Source: Mortierella alpina
Lineage: Eukaryota; Mortierellomycota; Mortierellomycetes; Mortierellales; Mortierellaceae
DNA: 64,000 bases
NCBI GenBank assembly: GCA_029449245.1
Contig: JANATF010000003.1
Location: forward strand, 3,348,001-3,412,000
Direction of reading: 5' to 3'
Numbering within the stretch: position 1 is the stretch's first letter; each line of letters starts with the position of its first letter. The notes beneath the pieces were generated by a model that had not been told where the DNA came from, made no database searches, and saw only the letters and a list, made by a program, of their open reading frames with translations. Shown one piece after another: positions 24,501 to 34,886 of the stretch. Both the position numbers and the translations under genes were made by a program.

Positions 24501-27208
24501 AAGTCCACTGGACAAATAACATTGGTGCCTCGGATCGTCACAACGGGCTTTAAGAGAATCTAGCGAGAGAGAGGTCGGAACACACCATGTTAATAATGAG
24601 CCATCATCCCGGGACCAACAGCCGGTAAGCTTTCTTGATAATAGTTGTGAAAAAAGACGAGATGTATACCTTCGCTATAGTCCCCGCGATGAGAGATTCG
24701 TTGTTGATATGCCATGAGAGCTCCATGTCATAATGCTCTGCTTTGTGCAGGAAAGATTTACGAGTCGTAAAATCGTTATGCGTGATGTAGATGTACTTAT
24801 CCGCCGAGGGCAAGGCATAAGGAATGACGATATCGCCATCATCGTTCGTCTATTCAATTGACATCTTGTGTTAATAGCTCGTTTTTTCTTTACTTATCGC
24901 GGGGGATTCGTTTTTCTCGAAAGCTGCAGCTGCAATCACTTCACCTTGTAGTGATAGCCTCTATACCAGATGCTGACATCCTCAGTGACTTTAAGCTGAT
25001 TCTCATCAATAATTGTGAGAACATGGCCGGCTACACCTTGCCTCTCGATGAAATCGAGATGACCCTTGAGAGCGAAAGCAACATACGTCAGTCTATTGCA
25101 TATGATTTCTTACAGCGGATAGTGCCTTGATGAACAATACCTTGGTGAAGTAAATGGAACTGTTCTCTCCATTGCAGATGACATCCATGATGAATGCGCC
25201 ACGACAACCCGTCAACTCTGGCAGCTCAATCAGAACACTGTGGACCTCGAGCGGTGGGTGGTCCATGACGAGGTGATGCTCCCAGTTGGGTGTCAAGCCA
25301 TCCAAGCTCAGCTCCTGGCCCACCACCCCTTCGTGTTTTTGAAGATATTCCATGGTTTTAACCTCAAACACTCGGACAAGAATCCTTTTCGCGTTTTTCA
25401 CTTTTAGATTGAAGGCGACAGGATCCGAGGGCAGGAATGTCTCTGGGTTGTTGCGATCAAACTTGAGAATAGTCTGTTCAGTCAACTTTGTGAGATCCTC
25501 ATGAGGCCCCAGCAGTGCGGACCTAAAAATGTTCAGCACCAGGCGGTTGTTAGTTTTGTCAGTAACTAACTACATTGCGCGACTTTCGACAGGGTATATC
25601 TCATTGCGAAGGGGGGGGGGGGGGGGGGAAATAAAAGAAAAAACGCACCATTTTTCAGTATCCTTATCACCAGAGGTCAGCATGACACGAGCGAAGAGTG
25701 GGTTCAAGAACGTCCTGACCTCAAAGAACTCTTCGTATTCTGCAGCCGATTTTTCCAGTTGAAGAAAGTGAGCCAGGTACTCGGAAATGATCGCGTCATC
25801 GCGCTCCTTTGTGGCCACTTGGACCCTCTATCATGCATGAAGTACGCAAAGTCGCTCATTGAGTTAAGCGTTGGGCTCTATCTTTAGTAAAGGAGGGCCA
25901 AACCACGTTTTCCACAGAGCGACGCTTACATTGGACCAATAGGGAAGGGATGAAGTATTGTCGAAATACACGAATTGATCTGGAGCGATGGATTTCCAAA
26001 AGGCATCGTTGCAATGGGAGTGATTGCGAGGAATGGCAATATATCTGCGATGTAAATTTCGAGCACGAAGAAGAAAGGTGAGCAATGGACATTCTCTTTT
26101 GCTTGCATCCCTGCATTCAGAAAAACGCGTACAGGGCACGTGTGTATGGAGTATGAACCACCAACCTTTTGAACTTGTCCTTGTTCATGATGCCCTTAGT
26201 GAGGTCAAACTCCAAACTCATCAGGTACACGGATAGTTTGTGTCGGTTGAACTTTGGAGAAAGAGAATCGACAAAGTCCAACATCCTATCCAACCACTCC
26301 CGTCGCTCCTCGCCCCTCCGGCGCTCCTCCAGCCCCACAAACGCCTTTTGTAAGATTCTCATCTCCAGTAAGCCCGCAAAGGCCTCGTTGTTCATGACGC
26401 CTGGCAGTCTCTCCTGGATCCACTGCAATTGTGCACTGGTCAGCCTTGAGAACTGGGGCGCGTTGGAGAACTCTAGATGCTTATGTTCCACGAGTCTCAC
26501 GATGACATCGACAACGAGTTCATCGACGCGACTCTCATCCGCTTGGCCAATAACATCTGCACTGCTAGCTGACAGCATAAGGTCCATGTTGTTGAATATC
26601 TTGAGCAGCGTGACAGAGTCCACTTTCTCCAGCAGGATCGATCTGATCTCTGGCTGGACTAGCAGTTGCGACCATGCCAAAATGGGCACAATGGCCGTGC
26701 TAGAGTCATTAACCAGTTCCTCCAAATGTCTTGCGATAAGAGCATCTGTCTTGATCTGTGTCTGGTCCAGGACCGTGGGAAGCGCATCACAGATATCGTC
26801 CAGCAAGTCGTCAGCATCTTGCTCCATACTGCTGTCGACGGGCGAAACTGAGCTCGACTTGAATGCCAACTCCTTTCGAAGTAGGTCTGGGTCAACTTTG
26901 AAGGCAAGAAGCGCGAACTGGGACCTGTACTTCTGGATGGTGTCATGTGTGAGATAGCGGGAGTCTTCTGCGGTCTTGAGGAACGCCATAGCCTCTGCGA
27001 TTGTCTCAGCTGTCACGGGGACGTTGGGATCCTGGAGTTGTTGCGAAAGGAGCCTCAGTTTGAGCGTATAGTGCTCGGTGGTGCCAGCGAGGCAGCTGTC
27101 GACTAGCCCCTGACGTGCCTGTGGGTTAAGCGCATACTCCTCCAGAAGACTGGCGTCGCGAGCACGCGAAGAGGGAAGGGGCAGTCGCGGTGGGATGGCG
27201 GTGAGCAT
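18510..27208 (-). CDS. 2385-residue, 16-exon macroglobulin-like protein, bacterial-type
   Basis: Sixteen exons, all in frame: 27208-26166, 26044-25930, 25827-25649, 25522-25141, 25064-24945, 24849-24670, 24559-24276, 24200-24070, 23954-23119, 23022-22273, 22153-21891, 21784-21259, 21169-21008, 20909-20738, 20638-19991 and 19876-18510. The N-terminal third is helical; much of the rest looks like beta-sandwich domains in series (AGHVLTIIDENQLKV, FTTRKSFLHKAEHYDMEL, GYYVLRLAEVRINLV, ATSNPMKLHVEIQLPQGSI). Then come FYFPEAGDFLHYPVHVSDYE and a tetratricopeptide-like segment (YDYLRAYLSL, YQKYPVERWNRLFKDM), ending with AYVKVYAEMKTG and KDGYTDLVGRFAYATV. From memory this order matches very large uncharacterised bacterial (planctomycete-type) proteins with alpha-2-macroglobulin-like domains; I could not search. 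No signal peptide or membrane helix is obvious. The exon 1 donor is GTTGGT. An acidic, Gln/Pro-rich insert sits near residues 1428-1603. Biochemical role unknown. Confidence 0.85.
25611..25628. repeat. Poly-G tract (18 G) in an intron
   Basis: An 18-base G homopolymer on the plus strand, reading as poly-C in intron 3 of the minus-strand giant gene. Such a long run is unusual and may be length-polymorphic. Confidence 0.8.
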
Positions 27209-27807
27209 ACCGTGGGGTTGAGGTCGAGGAGGGTGAGGCGACGTTGGTTGAAAGAGGCGCGAGTGTCAAGTGCTACGGGTTCTGGTTTTTTTTTTAGGAT
27301 ATTTACAGTGCGATGATGGGAGTAAGAAGAGGTGCAAGTGGGGTGTGAGAAGAGGAAACGTACTTTGAGTGCTCACCCTTTTTATACCTGCGAAAGCCCG
27401 AAATCGGCTGTGCCAGCGAAGCCTAGACTCACGCTGCTCGTGCTGCCTCTTTGCACTGAGCGTTGCGCGCGTACGTTAACTGCAGCGCTTCTGCCCTTTT
27501 TTTTTTGCCGCACTATGTTTTGCTACTGACCTCCTGCCAGTGGGTACCTGTCCAAGACAGCAAGGAAAGTGCTGCGGTTATCGCGAGGGAGCTGCACACA
27601 CTCCAGGTACAGTCACAACAGGCCGTGCCTCAATTTGGTAGCAAGATCACGCCCGGAATTCTGTTCTCTCATTCCTCCCGATTGCTCTCGCCATGTCATT
27701 CTTCCTCCCCAACAAGCTGAATCCTCAGGGCCAGAGGTAACACGCTCACTGGGCAGCAGAGACCAGTCTGGACCCACTTTTGTATCAGATTCAGTCTGGA
27801 CAATCGG
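27209..27807. other. Divergent promoter region
   Basis: About 600 bp between the giant gene (minus) and the small membrane-protein gene (plus). It should carry both promoters. No convincing coding or RNA feature; short open frames are not conserved-looking. Confidence 0.55.
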
Positions 27808-28212
27808 ATGTCATTCAAAAAAAAACGGAAGGGACTGATCACCCACTCACCTCTCTCTGCAAAACAACAACGTAGGCTATTGACCATCATTATCGCCCTC
27901 CCTGTCTTTGTCTCAACATCTTACATCCTCTACAAGCGTGGTATGTGCCTAAACCCCATCGAGCTATTTTGTTGCGGATTCACACTTGCATATGGATTTA
28001 TGTATTGCCTACTGTGTTGCTGACAAGTATATCGTTTTTCGATCAATCGGCTCGCGGGGTGGTTTTTTTTAGTGGTACTGGAGCAAGGCGTTCATAGGCC
28101 ATTGCCCAAAAGTCAACTGCCCTCAACAAACGACCTCTTGGCTCAGTACGAACAGGACCTGGAGAAAGAACGCCAGCAACAGGAAGCCTCACCATCATCG
28201 TCAACATCATAG
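27808..28212 (+). CDS. Small single-pass membrane protein, 90 residues
   Basis: Two exons, 27808-27940 and 28073-28212, joined in frame. The protein starts MSFKKKRKGL, has a hydrophobic segment LLTIIIALPVFVSTSYILY at about residues 24-42, then a polar stretch (VHRPLPKSQLPSTNDLLAQY) and a Glu/Gln/Ser-rich end. The basic N-terminus followed by one helix suits a tail-in membrane anchor, for example in the mitochondrial inner membrane or ER, but targeting cannot be decided by eye. The intron has good GTATGT and TTTTTTTTAG borders. I do not recognise the family; many fungal organelle assembly factors have this size and shape. Confidence 0.65.
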
Positions 28213-28516
28213 TCGCCAGCTCAATAGACACTAACAAAAAAGACCGATTTGTAGCAGGAGTGTTCTTTGTTTATTTTCGTTAAAGGGGCGCTATACTATT
28301 GGCATGGAACGCTCTTGAAGGGTCATTATCGTTCAAGAAAGCAGCAAAAGCAGAGTCTCAGCAAGCGAGAGGCGTGAAAACCAAAAACGTAGTGAAATAT
28401 ACTGTACAATTAAAGAGACTGGAGAGAGAGAGGGGGGAGGTGAAGAGGAGGCAGAATCTCTTCGATCTAGAAGAACAAAACCAAAGCTGTTCAAGAAAGT
28501 GAAAGGGACAAGGCTA
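28213..28516. other. Convergent 3' region
   Basis: Spacer of about 300 bp between the ends of a plus-strand and a minus-strand gene, presumably both 3' UTRs. Nothing else seen. Confidence 0.6.
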
Positions 28517-30553
28517 CTACGATTTGTCATTATCTCCTCCACCTTTGCCAACCCATAGATTACGAAGCATCGCCACAAGGCCACCAAATGCTCCATCCTC
28601 CTTTGTCCCTGGCTGCAATCCCTTGTCCTGTACTCCCGTAGAGCTGACGTCTAGTTTGGCCTTGGCTGCAGTCGTTATGGTTTCCTGCTCACGTTTAGCC
28701 CCTGCCTCGTTTGGAGTGCCTTCACTCTCATCAGGCGACCTGACCTCTGCCTTGGGTTTCGTAGAGTCCGCTGCGGGCTTGTGAACTCTTTGCTGACCGG
28801 TTCCTTGCAGGGTCCTGATAAGTCCGCCACTGCCCAAAGATCCAGGCACACCGGTCATGCTTGGCGCAGTGGATGGGAAGCCACGATTACCAGTCGGTGT
28901 CTGGGCACCAGGCTTAAGAAGCTCCTCGGCCCAGTTCCACATGGACCTGTCGCGCTGAGTGCTCTTGACGTTGGGCGACGATGCCGGTGTACTGTCGTCG
29001 CCTGACGGAGGTGGTGATGGCATATCGATTTCATTAAACAGTGGCGAAGCCTCGTCCAAGAAGCTAAGCCAATCTGGGTCCAGCTCCTCGTCCGACAGCC
29101 CGAACAGCGACTGGGGTGAGCCATGCTGCGATCCATTGGAGGCTGATTTTGCAGACATTGGCGAAAGTGGAGGGATGTAAGGCTCGTCGGTCTGGGTCGC
29201 AATTTCGATCCGCTGAGGCGCAGCAGTTGTTGTCGCGGTTGCTGATGCTGATTCCATAGGTACGTCCTGAATCTCAGCTGGTATAGGAAAGAGGGATGGC
29301 CAAGCAGTCGAAGCGCGGTTCACAAGCGATTCAGGGCCAGTGGAGAGATATTCAAAGGGAGATGTGAGTTCCTGAATGAGGACTGTATATGGGTCAGCAG
29401 CTGCTGGCGCGCTTACACCGGTGGCAGTCATGGGTGACGAGCTGCTTGCTGATAGAGGAGCCACAGGCTGTGCAAGGAGCGCCTCAACACCTGTGCTTGC
29501 TACAGCCATTGGGGAGAAGGACGAGGACGGAGACGAGCCTCGCGACATGAAGTCTGAGCTGTCAAAGTTCAGCAGTTCTGCAAGCGGTGACGAAGTGAGC
29601 GATTGATCCGTGTTTGTGGGCGAGGAAAGCATTTGTGTGGCCGCGTGTTGAGCATTGTCGAGGTAGCCACAGGACGCCAAAAGCTCGTCGATGGTAGAGA
29701 CGTCCAGCAAATCCTGGTTCGATAGGACGCCATTGGGCTCGGGAAAGAGAGCGTCTTTGATAGTGGAGGAGCCCAGCAGAGCAGAGGCGGCGGCGGTGTC
29801 GTTGTTTGTGTTCAGCTGGGACGATGCATTCATCGAGCCTCCGATCAAGGCAGGCGTGTGAAAATGGCACGGGGTTTTGAGAGACTGTGTTTGGAACAAG
29901 GCACTCAATGCAATCTGGTACGCGCTGCTCGTTTCCAGCAAGTCCAGGGGCAGCAAGCCGTGCTGAAGGGAGGCATTGCAGCCCAGCTCTGGGATCGACG
30001 CCCTGAACTGGCTCAGGTCAGACTGGCCACCCACCAGATCCAGCCTGGTGGTGAGCAGTTTCGAAGGTGGGGGTGAGGGCAACGAGGCCATAGCCCGCCT
30101 CATGGCGTTCGAAAAGGGGTTGCCGCTGGAGTTGTTGCTGCCGTTGTCGCTCTTGCTAGCGATCGTGTCTACTCCTGAGGACGGCGACGAGTTGACAGAG
30201 GACGCGCCAGGTGAGGGGCCACGCGAGCGGCTCGAGTCCGATTCTGAGTCCGAGTGGTGCTGCTGGCTGGGAGAGTGAGGCTGGTTGTGTGGGTGACCTC
30301 CATGGCTCATGGATTCGATAGTCTCTGTCTCCTCCCACTGCAACTTGACCTCGACGGGTGGACTGGGTGTCTTGCCCGAGTAGTACTGTTTGCCGCGCAC
30401 CTTGCTTGCAACAGCCTTTGCACTTGGTTGAGAAGGACGCGTGTCGTCTTTTTTGGGCTTGCTGTTTTTCTTGCTGCTGCCGTTGGCATAGGGACGCCAG
30501 CGTAGTTTAGCCGGCAGTGGCGGTGGGGCCTTGTTTGAGTGCTCCGTGTCCAT
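28517..30553 (-). CDS. Ser/Pro-rich low-complexity protein, unknown function
   Basis: Single exon of 678 residues from ATG 30553 (MDTEHSNKAPPPLPAKLRWR). Near the start are Lys-rich KKNSKPKKDD and short ordered-looking pieces KLRWRPYANG, RGKQYYSGKTP and VEVKLQWEETE. The rest is rich in Ser, Pro, Thr and Asn with scattered hydrophobic clusters (LLDVSTIDELLASCGYLDNA, DELDPDWLSFLDEASPLF). Short acidic-hydrophobic clusters of this kind can act as activation or binding motifs, so a nuclear regulatory role is possible but unproved. The frame stays open upstream to 30982 with another ATG, giving up to 821 residues; that extension is Ser/Leu/Phe-rich and looks like a translated CT-rich leader, so I chose 30553. 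Confidence 0.75.
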   Translation of the reverse strand: MDTEHSNKAPPPLPAKLRWRPYANGSSKKNSKPKKDDTRPSQPSAKAVASKVRGKQYYSGKTPSPPVEVKLQWEETETIESMSHGGHPHNQPHSPSQQHHSDSESDSSRSRGPSPGASSVNSSPSSGVDTIASKSDNGSNNSSGNPFSNAMRRAMASLPSPPPSKLLTTRLDLVGGQSDLSQFRASIPELGCNASLQHGLLPLDLLETSSAYQIALSALFQTQSLKTPCHFHTPALIGGSMNASSQLNTNNDTAAASALLGSSTIKDALFPEPNGVLSNQDLLDVSTIDELLASCGYLDNAQHAATQMLSSPTNTDQSLTSSPLAELLNFDSSDFMSRGSSPSSSFSPMAVASTGVEALLAQPVAPLSASSSSPMTATGVSAPAAADPYTVLIQELTSPFEYLSTGPESLVNRASTAWPSLFPIPAEIQDVPMESASATATTTAAPQRIEIATQTDEPYIPPLSPMSAKSASNGSQHGSPQSLFGLSDEELDPDWLSFLDEASPLFNEIDMPSPPPSGDDSTPASSPNVKSTQRDRSMWNWAEELLKPGAQTPTGNRGFPSTAPSMTGVPGSLGSGGLIRTLQGTGQQRVHKPAADSTKPKAEVRSPDESEGTPNEAGAKREQETITTAAKAKLDVSSTGVQDKGLQPGTKEDGAFGGLVAMLRNLWVGKGGGDNDKS

Positions 30554-31240
30554 GCTGGGTGGATCTGGGCTTGTCTGAGACAATGAAGGGAAGATGAGGA
30601 TCTCGAGCAGAGGCGTGCCTTTGAAGCGGAATCCACTGGGCGATGCAGGCAGGGTAGAGTAGAGAGAAAACGGGGATGCTGACGCGAGGAGTAGCGAGGG
30701 ACAGCGGGATGATGGGAAGCTGGAGGATGATTGTGAACGAGTATGTGTTATTATCGGGTGTGAGATGACGAGTGAGACGAAGAAGAAAGACGAAGACGAC
30801 AAAGACGACAGCAAAGATAAAAAATGTCCTGGGGCTATGTCAATGTGTGATACGTGGATGCGTGCAATTACGATGTGATCAGAAAAGACCACAACAGATG
30901 GCCTCTCAAAATGGCAATTTTCTATTTTCATGCAAGCTCTCTTCTCACACCCCAGCTCCTTCTCTCCTTGCGGCCCGTCCACGCGGTTAAAGTTGCGCGG
31001 TGGCTAAACCCAACGCTCCAAATGACCGCATCCCGACCCACCGGGAGTGCCCTCTTTTAGCACTCCCGCAGCAGCAATGACTTTTGGGCTCTAGTTCAAG
31101 GACGCGCTCTGGCAGCAAAAATACCGCACACGCACCGTGAGAGTGGAACACAATGGGTTGATCATTCAATTGCAACACTCAATTGCTGATAATACTCCTC
31201 TTCAGGGACAATAGCTACAATAAGGCACGCAACCCTAACA
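30554..31240. other. Promoter and leader of the Ser/Pro-rich gene
   Basis: About 690 bp upstream of the start at 30553 (minus) and downstream of the GNAT gene. Pyrimidine-rich on the coding strand. The in-frame extension of the neighbouring gene covers 30554-30982; otherwise nothing recognisable. Confidence 0.5.
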
Positions 31241-32032
31241 CTACTCTGTCCTCTTGTTGGGCAGTCGTTTCATGTATCGAAAGACGTAATGACCCCACTT
31301 TCCATCCATCGTGTCGTGCTCTGGCGGCGGGGGCGCGAGGGCATACTCGTCCAAGTCCACATCAAGAGTACCGACGACCTCAAAGCCCACCTTCGCATAG
31401 AACGTATGTGCGCTCTCAGATGAATGCACCCACATGTACACGCCTGCTTCATCCGCTGCCTCCGTTCCCCATCTCATCAAAGCACTGCCCACTCCCTGTC
31501 CATGGAACTTGGGGTCGACCGAGAGACCGACCACGAACATGCACTTGCAACCCTCGGGCATGAGTTTCTCACACCAGTCATCCATATCCTTGTCTGTAAG
31601 GGCGATCAGGCGCTTGATGGGATCCTGTTCCTCCTTTTCAATGGCTGCTGAAGACTCTTGCGCTTCCTTTTCTTGCTCCTCCTTCTTCTCCTCTGCTGCT
31701 GTAGGCTTGACGGGGTCGGGCTTGGGAACACCTTTCCCATGAAGCGTGGGAATATCTTCTGGTTCCCATCCACGGAAGCCCCAGAATGCACTACCCATTA
31801 TCTCGCCTGTCTCATCGTCGACCGCTTTGATGCACTGAATTTTATGAGGCAAGCTCAGGTAGTGCGCGAGCGGACTTTGCAACACCTCCTCCAGCTTGTA
31901 CGGATCATCGCCAAGGCCCTTCACAAGCGTGTTTCTGTCGTTAACGAAGGAGTTGGAACCAATCTTGGCGAGGGGTTCCGCATCCTCAACTACCACCGGC
32001 TGCAAACTGAACGAGCGAGTCTTTGTTGACAT
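31241..32032 (-). CDS. GNAT-family N-acetyltransferase
   Basis: Single exon, 263 residues, ATG at 32032 (MSTKTRSFSLQPVVVEDAEP). The C-terminal half has the acetyl-CoA-binding core: beta4 VVGLSVDPKFHGQGVGSAL with the Q/R-x-x-G-x-G/A pyrophosphate loop as GQGVGSA, then MRWGTEAADEAGVYMWVHSS and AHTFYAKVGFEVVGTLDVDL, the typical beta5-alpha4 pattern. The N-terminal part SNSFVNDRNTLVKGL and a Glu/Lys-rich linker (about residues 105-140) precede it. Fungal single-domain GNATs of this kind acetylate small amines or protein N-termini; the substrate cannot be read from sequence. Confidence 0.9.
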   Translation of the reverse strand: MSTKTRSFSLQPVVVEDAEPLAKIGSNSFVNDRNTLVKGLGDDPYKLEEVLQSPLAHYLSLPHKIQCIKAVDDETGEIMGSAFWGFRGWEPEDIPTLHGKGVPKPDPVKPTAAEEKKEEQEKEAQESSAAIEKEEQDPIKRLIALTDKDMDDWCEKLMPEGCKCMFVVGLSVDPKFHGQGVGSALMRWGTEAADEAGVYMWVHSSESAHTFYAKVGFEVVGTLDVDLDEYALAPPPPEHDTMDGKWGHYVFRYMKRLPNKRTE

Positions 32033-32595
32033 TTTGTTTTGTAAAATGTTCCTGAAGTAAACGAGTGGTTTTGTTGACGGCAGCGTCAGAGAGAGCGAGG
32101 GAGAGAGACAGATTGAAAGACAAGATGGATAAATAGATCGAAAGTGAAAGGTTGTTTTGGACTTTCTTATGTTCCTTATAAGAGTGCACAGAGGGTCGCC
32201 TTACCAATGGACCGATTGGAGCTTTTATAAGTGCGCACGCTCAGATAGAGTTGGCTTGAGAATCACACGGTTGTCAAAGGTTATACGGTCGCCTGCGCCT
32301 CTCCCGATCCCGATCATCTTTCATTACGATCAGAGAGAGAAGACATTGGTACAGAAAGCGGTGAACTGCATACTCAACTTCTTTTTGACGCGCGTACTGG
32401 GCTTTCCGTAGTACAGGCGGCAGCTCCCGCCCTACATTAACATTCAGCGTCTGTCAAGCGTATGAAAATACGAGTAAGATGGCTCTTTTTTAATGCGATG
32501 ATGAGAGTGGAGTGGTATGGTCTATGATACAATGACACCCCAGCTGTTTGAGGATGTCATGTAGGAAATGATTAAACAAAATTGTGCTGAATGGT
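32033..32595. other. Intergenic, GNAT promoter and OYE 3' end
   Basis: About 560 bp between two minus-strand genes, carrying the GNAT upstream region and the downstream region of the old yellow enzyme. No other feature seen. Confidence 0.55.
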
Positions 32596-33955
32596 TTACA
32601 GCCTGCCGCGCTCGTACTGCTGCGAGTACTTGGCCTTCACATTCAGCTCCCGAGCAAACTTCAAGGTGACGCTGGGCTCCCGAAGGAAAGCGCGGCCGAC
32701 AGCAATCAAGTCTGCCTTCTCATTCTCCAAAATGTCGTTTGCCTGCTTGCCCTCAGTGATAACACCCACAGCAACCACCGTCAAGCCAGGGACCTCGTTC
32801 TTCACCCGTTCTGCAAAAGGAACCTGGTATCCAGGAGCGTATTTAACCACTTGCTTGGCAGTGTTACCTCCTGCAGACACATGAAAGACATCCACTCCAG
32901 CCTCCTTGACCCATTTAGCAATCTGGACTGTCTGTTCAATCTCCCAGGATGCCTCTCCCAAGTGCTCCACATGGTCCGTGGCCGAAACTCTCAAAAAGAT
33001 GGGCTTCTCTGCAGGGAAATTGGCTCTGACCTCACGAACCACCTCCAACAAGAATCGAGCGCGGTTCTCGAGCGAGCCTCCGTAGTGATCGGTGCGCTGG
33101 TTGCTGATTGGCGAGAGGAAGCTGTGGATCAAATACCCATGGGCGCCATGGATCTCGACAGTGTCAAGACCGGCCTTGGCAGCACGAACTGCTGCTGCTC
33201 CAAACGCCTTGACAGTCTCCTGAATCTCCTCGATCGAAAGCTCGCGAGGAACATGGTGTTTACCATCCCATTGAAAGTCGGCTCCTCCACTTGGGCCGAC
33301 GACGTTGTCCTTCCAGAATTCAGACTCGGGCAAGTCAGCGTAGTATGCCTTCACAGACGCCTATGTGTGGATGGAAACAAAAAATGTCCATAACGCTGTT
33401 AGCACACTACTTCTGTACACTGTCTCCAGCATGGCCCAGTATATCCAAGCAAAGAAAAACAGAGGTCGTGTGGTGCGCCATTACCTTGCGGCCAGCATGA
33501 GCAAGCTGGATTCCGAGCTTTGATCCTTGAGCGTGGACAAAATCGGCGATACGCTTCAGTCCAGGGATGTGTTCATCCTTCCACAAACCAGTGTCGGAGG
33601 GCGAAATGCGACCGTTAGGCAACACTCCTGTGGCCTCGGCAAGGACCAGTCCAGCACCGGAGGCTGCAAACGAGCCTAGATGCACTAGGTGAAAGTCCGT
33701 GAAGAATCCGTCTGTGGACGAGAACATGCACATGGGTGCGACGACGACCCTGTTGGCGATGGTCAAGTCCTTGACGGTGAAGGGCTGGAAAAGCAAAGGC
33801 ACCTTGTCTGCGTCGGGGAGCGATGCATCGATTGGTCCGAGGTAAGTGCCTGGGGCAGTGGGCTGATCGACAAAGTAGCGCTCTTGAGCATATTGGATCC
33901 TTGTGTTCTTGAGCTCGACTGCTGCAGGAGCTGTTGCGTTGCTGGTGGAAGGCAT
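32596..33955 (-). CDS. YqjM-class old yellow enzyme (NADPH:flavin ene-reductase), copy 1
   Basis: Two exons, 33955-33485 and 33360-32596, give 411 residues. This is an FMN TIM-barrel ene-reductase: PLLFQPFTVKDLTIANRVVV at the barrel start, APMCMFSSTDGF with the class-specific Cys76, the catalytic HGAHGYLIHSFLSP motif (His228, His231, Tyr233), RTDHYGGSLENRARF, and the FMN-phosphate region GVITEGKQANDI to ADLIAVGRAFLREP. Such enzymes reduce activated C=C bonds with NADPH; the physiological substrate is unknown. In Bacillus YqjM the Cys is followed by Met-Tyr (Tyr28), while here the Tyr position is Phe78. The 124-nt intron falls right after AHAGRK. It forms a divergent pair with the next gene, about 930 bp apart. 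Confidence 0.93.
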
Positions 33956-34886
33956 GCTGTATGGATCTATTCTTGCTTGGTGGTGTGGGGCTGGGTATTG
34001 ATGCCGATCTTACAAGGTACTGAAGCCAAAGCCGTGAGAAGGACAGTGAAGAAAAGTGAAAGACGTGAGGTGGAGAGCTGAGAGATTGAAGAAAAATACA
34101 AACGCAGACGGACTTGCAGGGCTTATTTAAAGGCCGTCGATGGGATGGCCTCACTGGGCACCCTAATCGTGCAATTTTTATCGAACAGTCTCACACCCAC
34201 CCTTTTAGGCTCGACTACAAACAACAGCTTAGAAATCAAGAGATCCAGGACGTCGTGTTACAAATCAAGTCCGGGCTCGATCGAGACGTCCAACAGCAAA
34301 AAGGTCCTTTCCCAATAGGGGTGTACAGTGAGCACAGTATTGCACGTTTGCTGGATCGCTGCACCAAAGGTGGCAAATCTTCACGTCCTTGCAGGCTGCT
34401 TGTGTCGCACTTTCTTCCATTCATCTTGAGCAGAGTCATCGCTGACCAGCACATTCTCTCGCCAACCGCATTATGGCGTTCATTTTTACCCCACTTCCGC
34501 GAGGAATTTTGCTGAAACATCCCGCCAAAGGCACCAGCACTCTAAAACCCGAGAGACAAAGGCATCGTGTACATACGAGCAAAGTACCAAGCACAGACCT
34601 CCGAACCTGCACCAAGTACGTTCTATGAAAGGGTGTCCCCCAAATGCAGGCGATGGTTTGCATCTCCGAGACCGGCGGTTGCCCCACTGTTCTTCAGCAA
34701 TTGCTTCAGATTCATTTGTCATCCACACGGATTATTCAGCTACACCTCCCTGCAGAAACCTTAAGTCGAAATAAAATAAAGGCAGAACCTCCCCCGAAAA
34801 AATATTTTCTCAACACAACTCTCACAAGGACCCGCCCGAAGGAAAAAGAACAACAGCTCAAGGATCCCTCTCAGCTTCATTCCAAC
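33956..34886. other. Shared divergent promoter of the two old yellow enzymes
   Basis: A 931-bp spacer between divergent start codons. Both promoters must lie here, so coordinated control is possible. Short open frames such as one reaching 34644 run into the plus-strand gene but look like leader sequence. Confidence 0.6.

Noticed and set aside
34644-34886. 81-codon N-terminal extension of old yellow enzyme copy 2
   Set aside because: No counterpart in copy 1 and it reads like leader sequence; the ATG at 34887 matches the family start.
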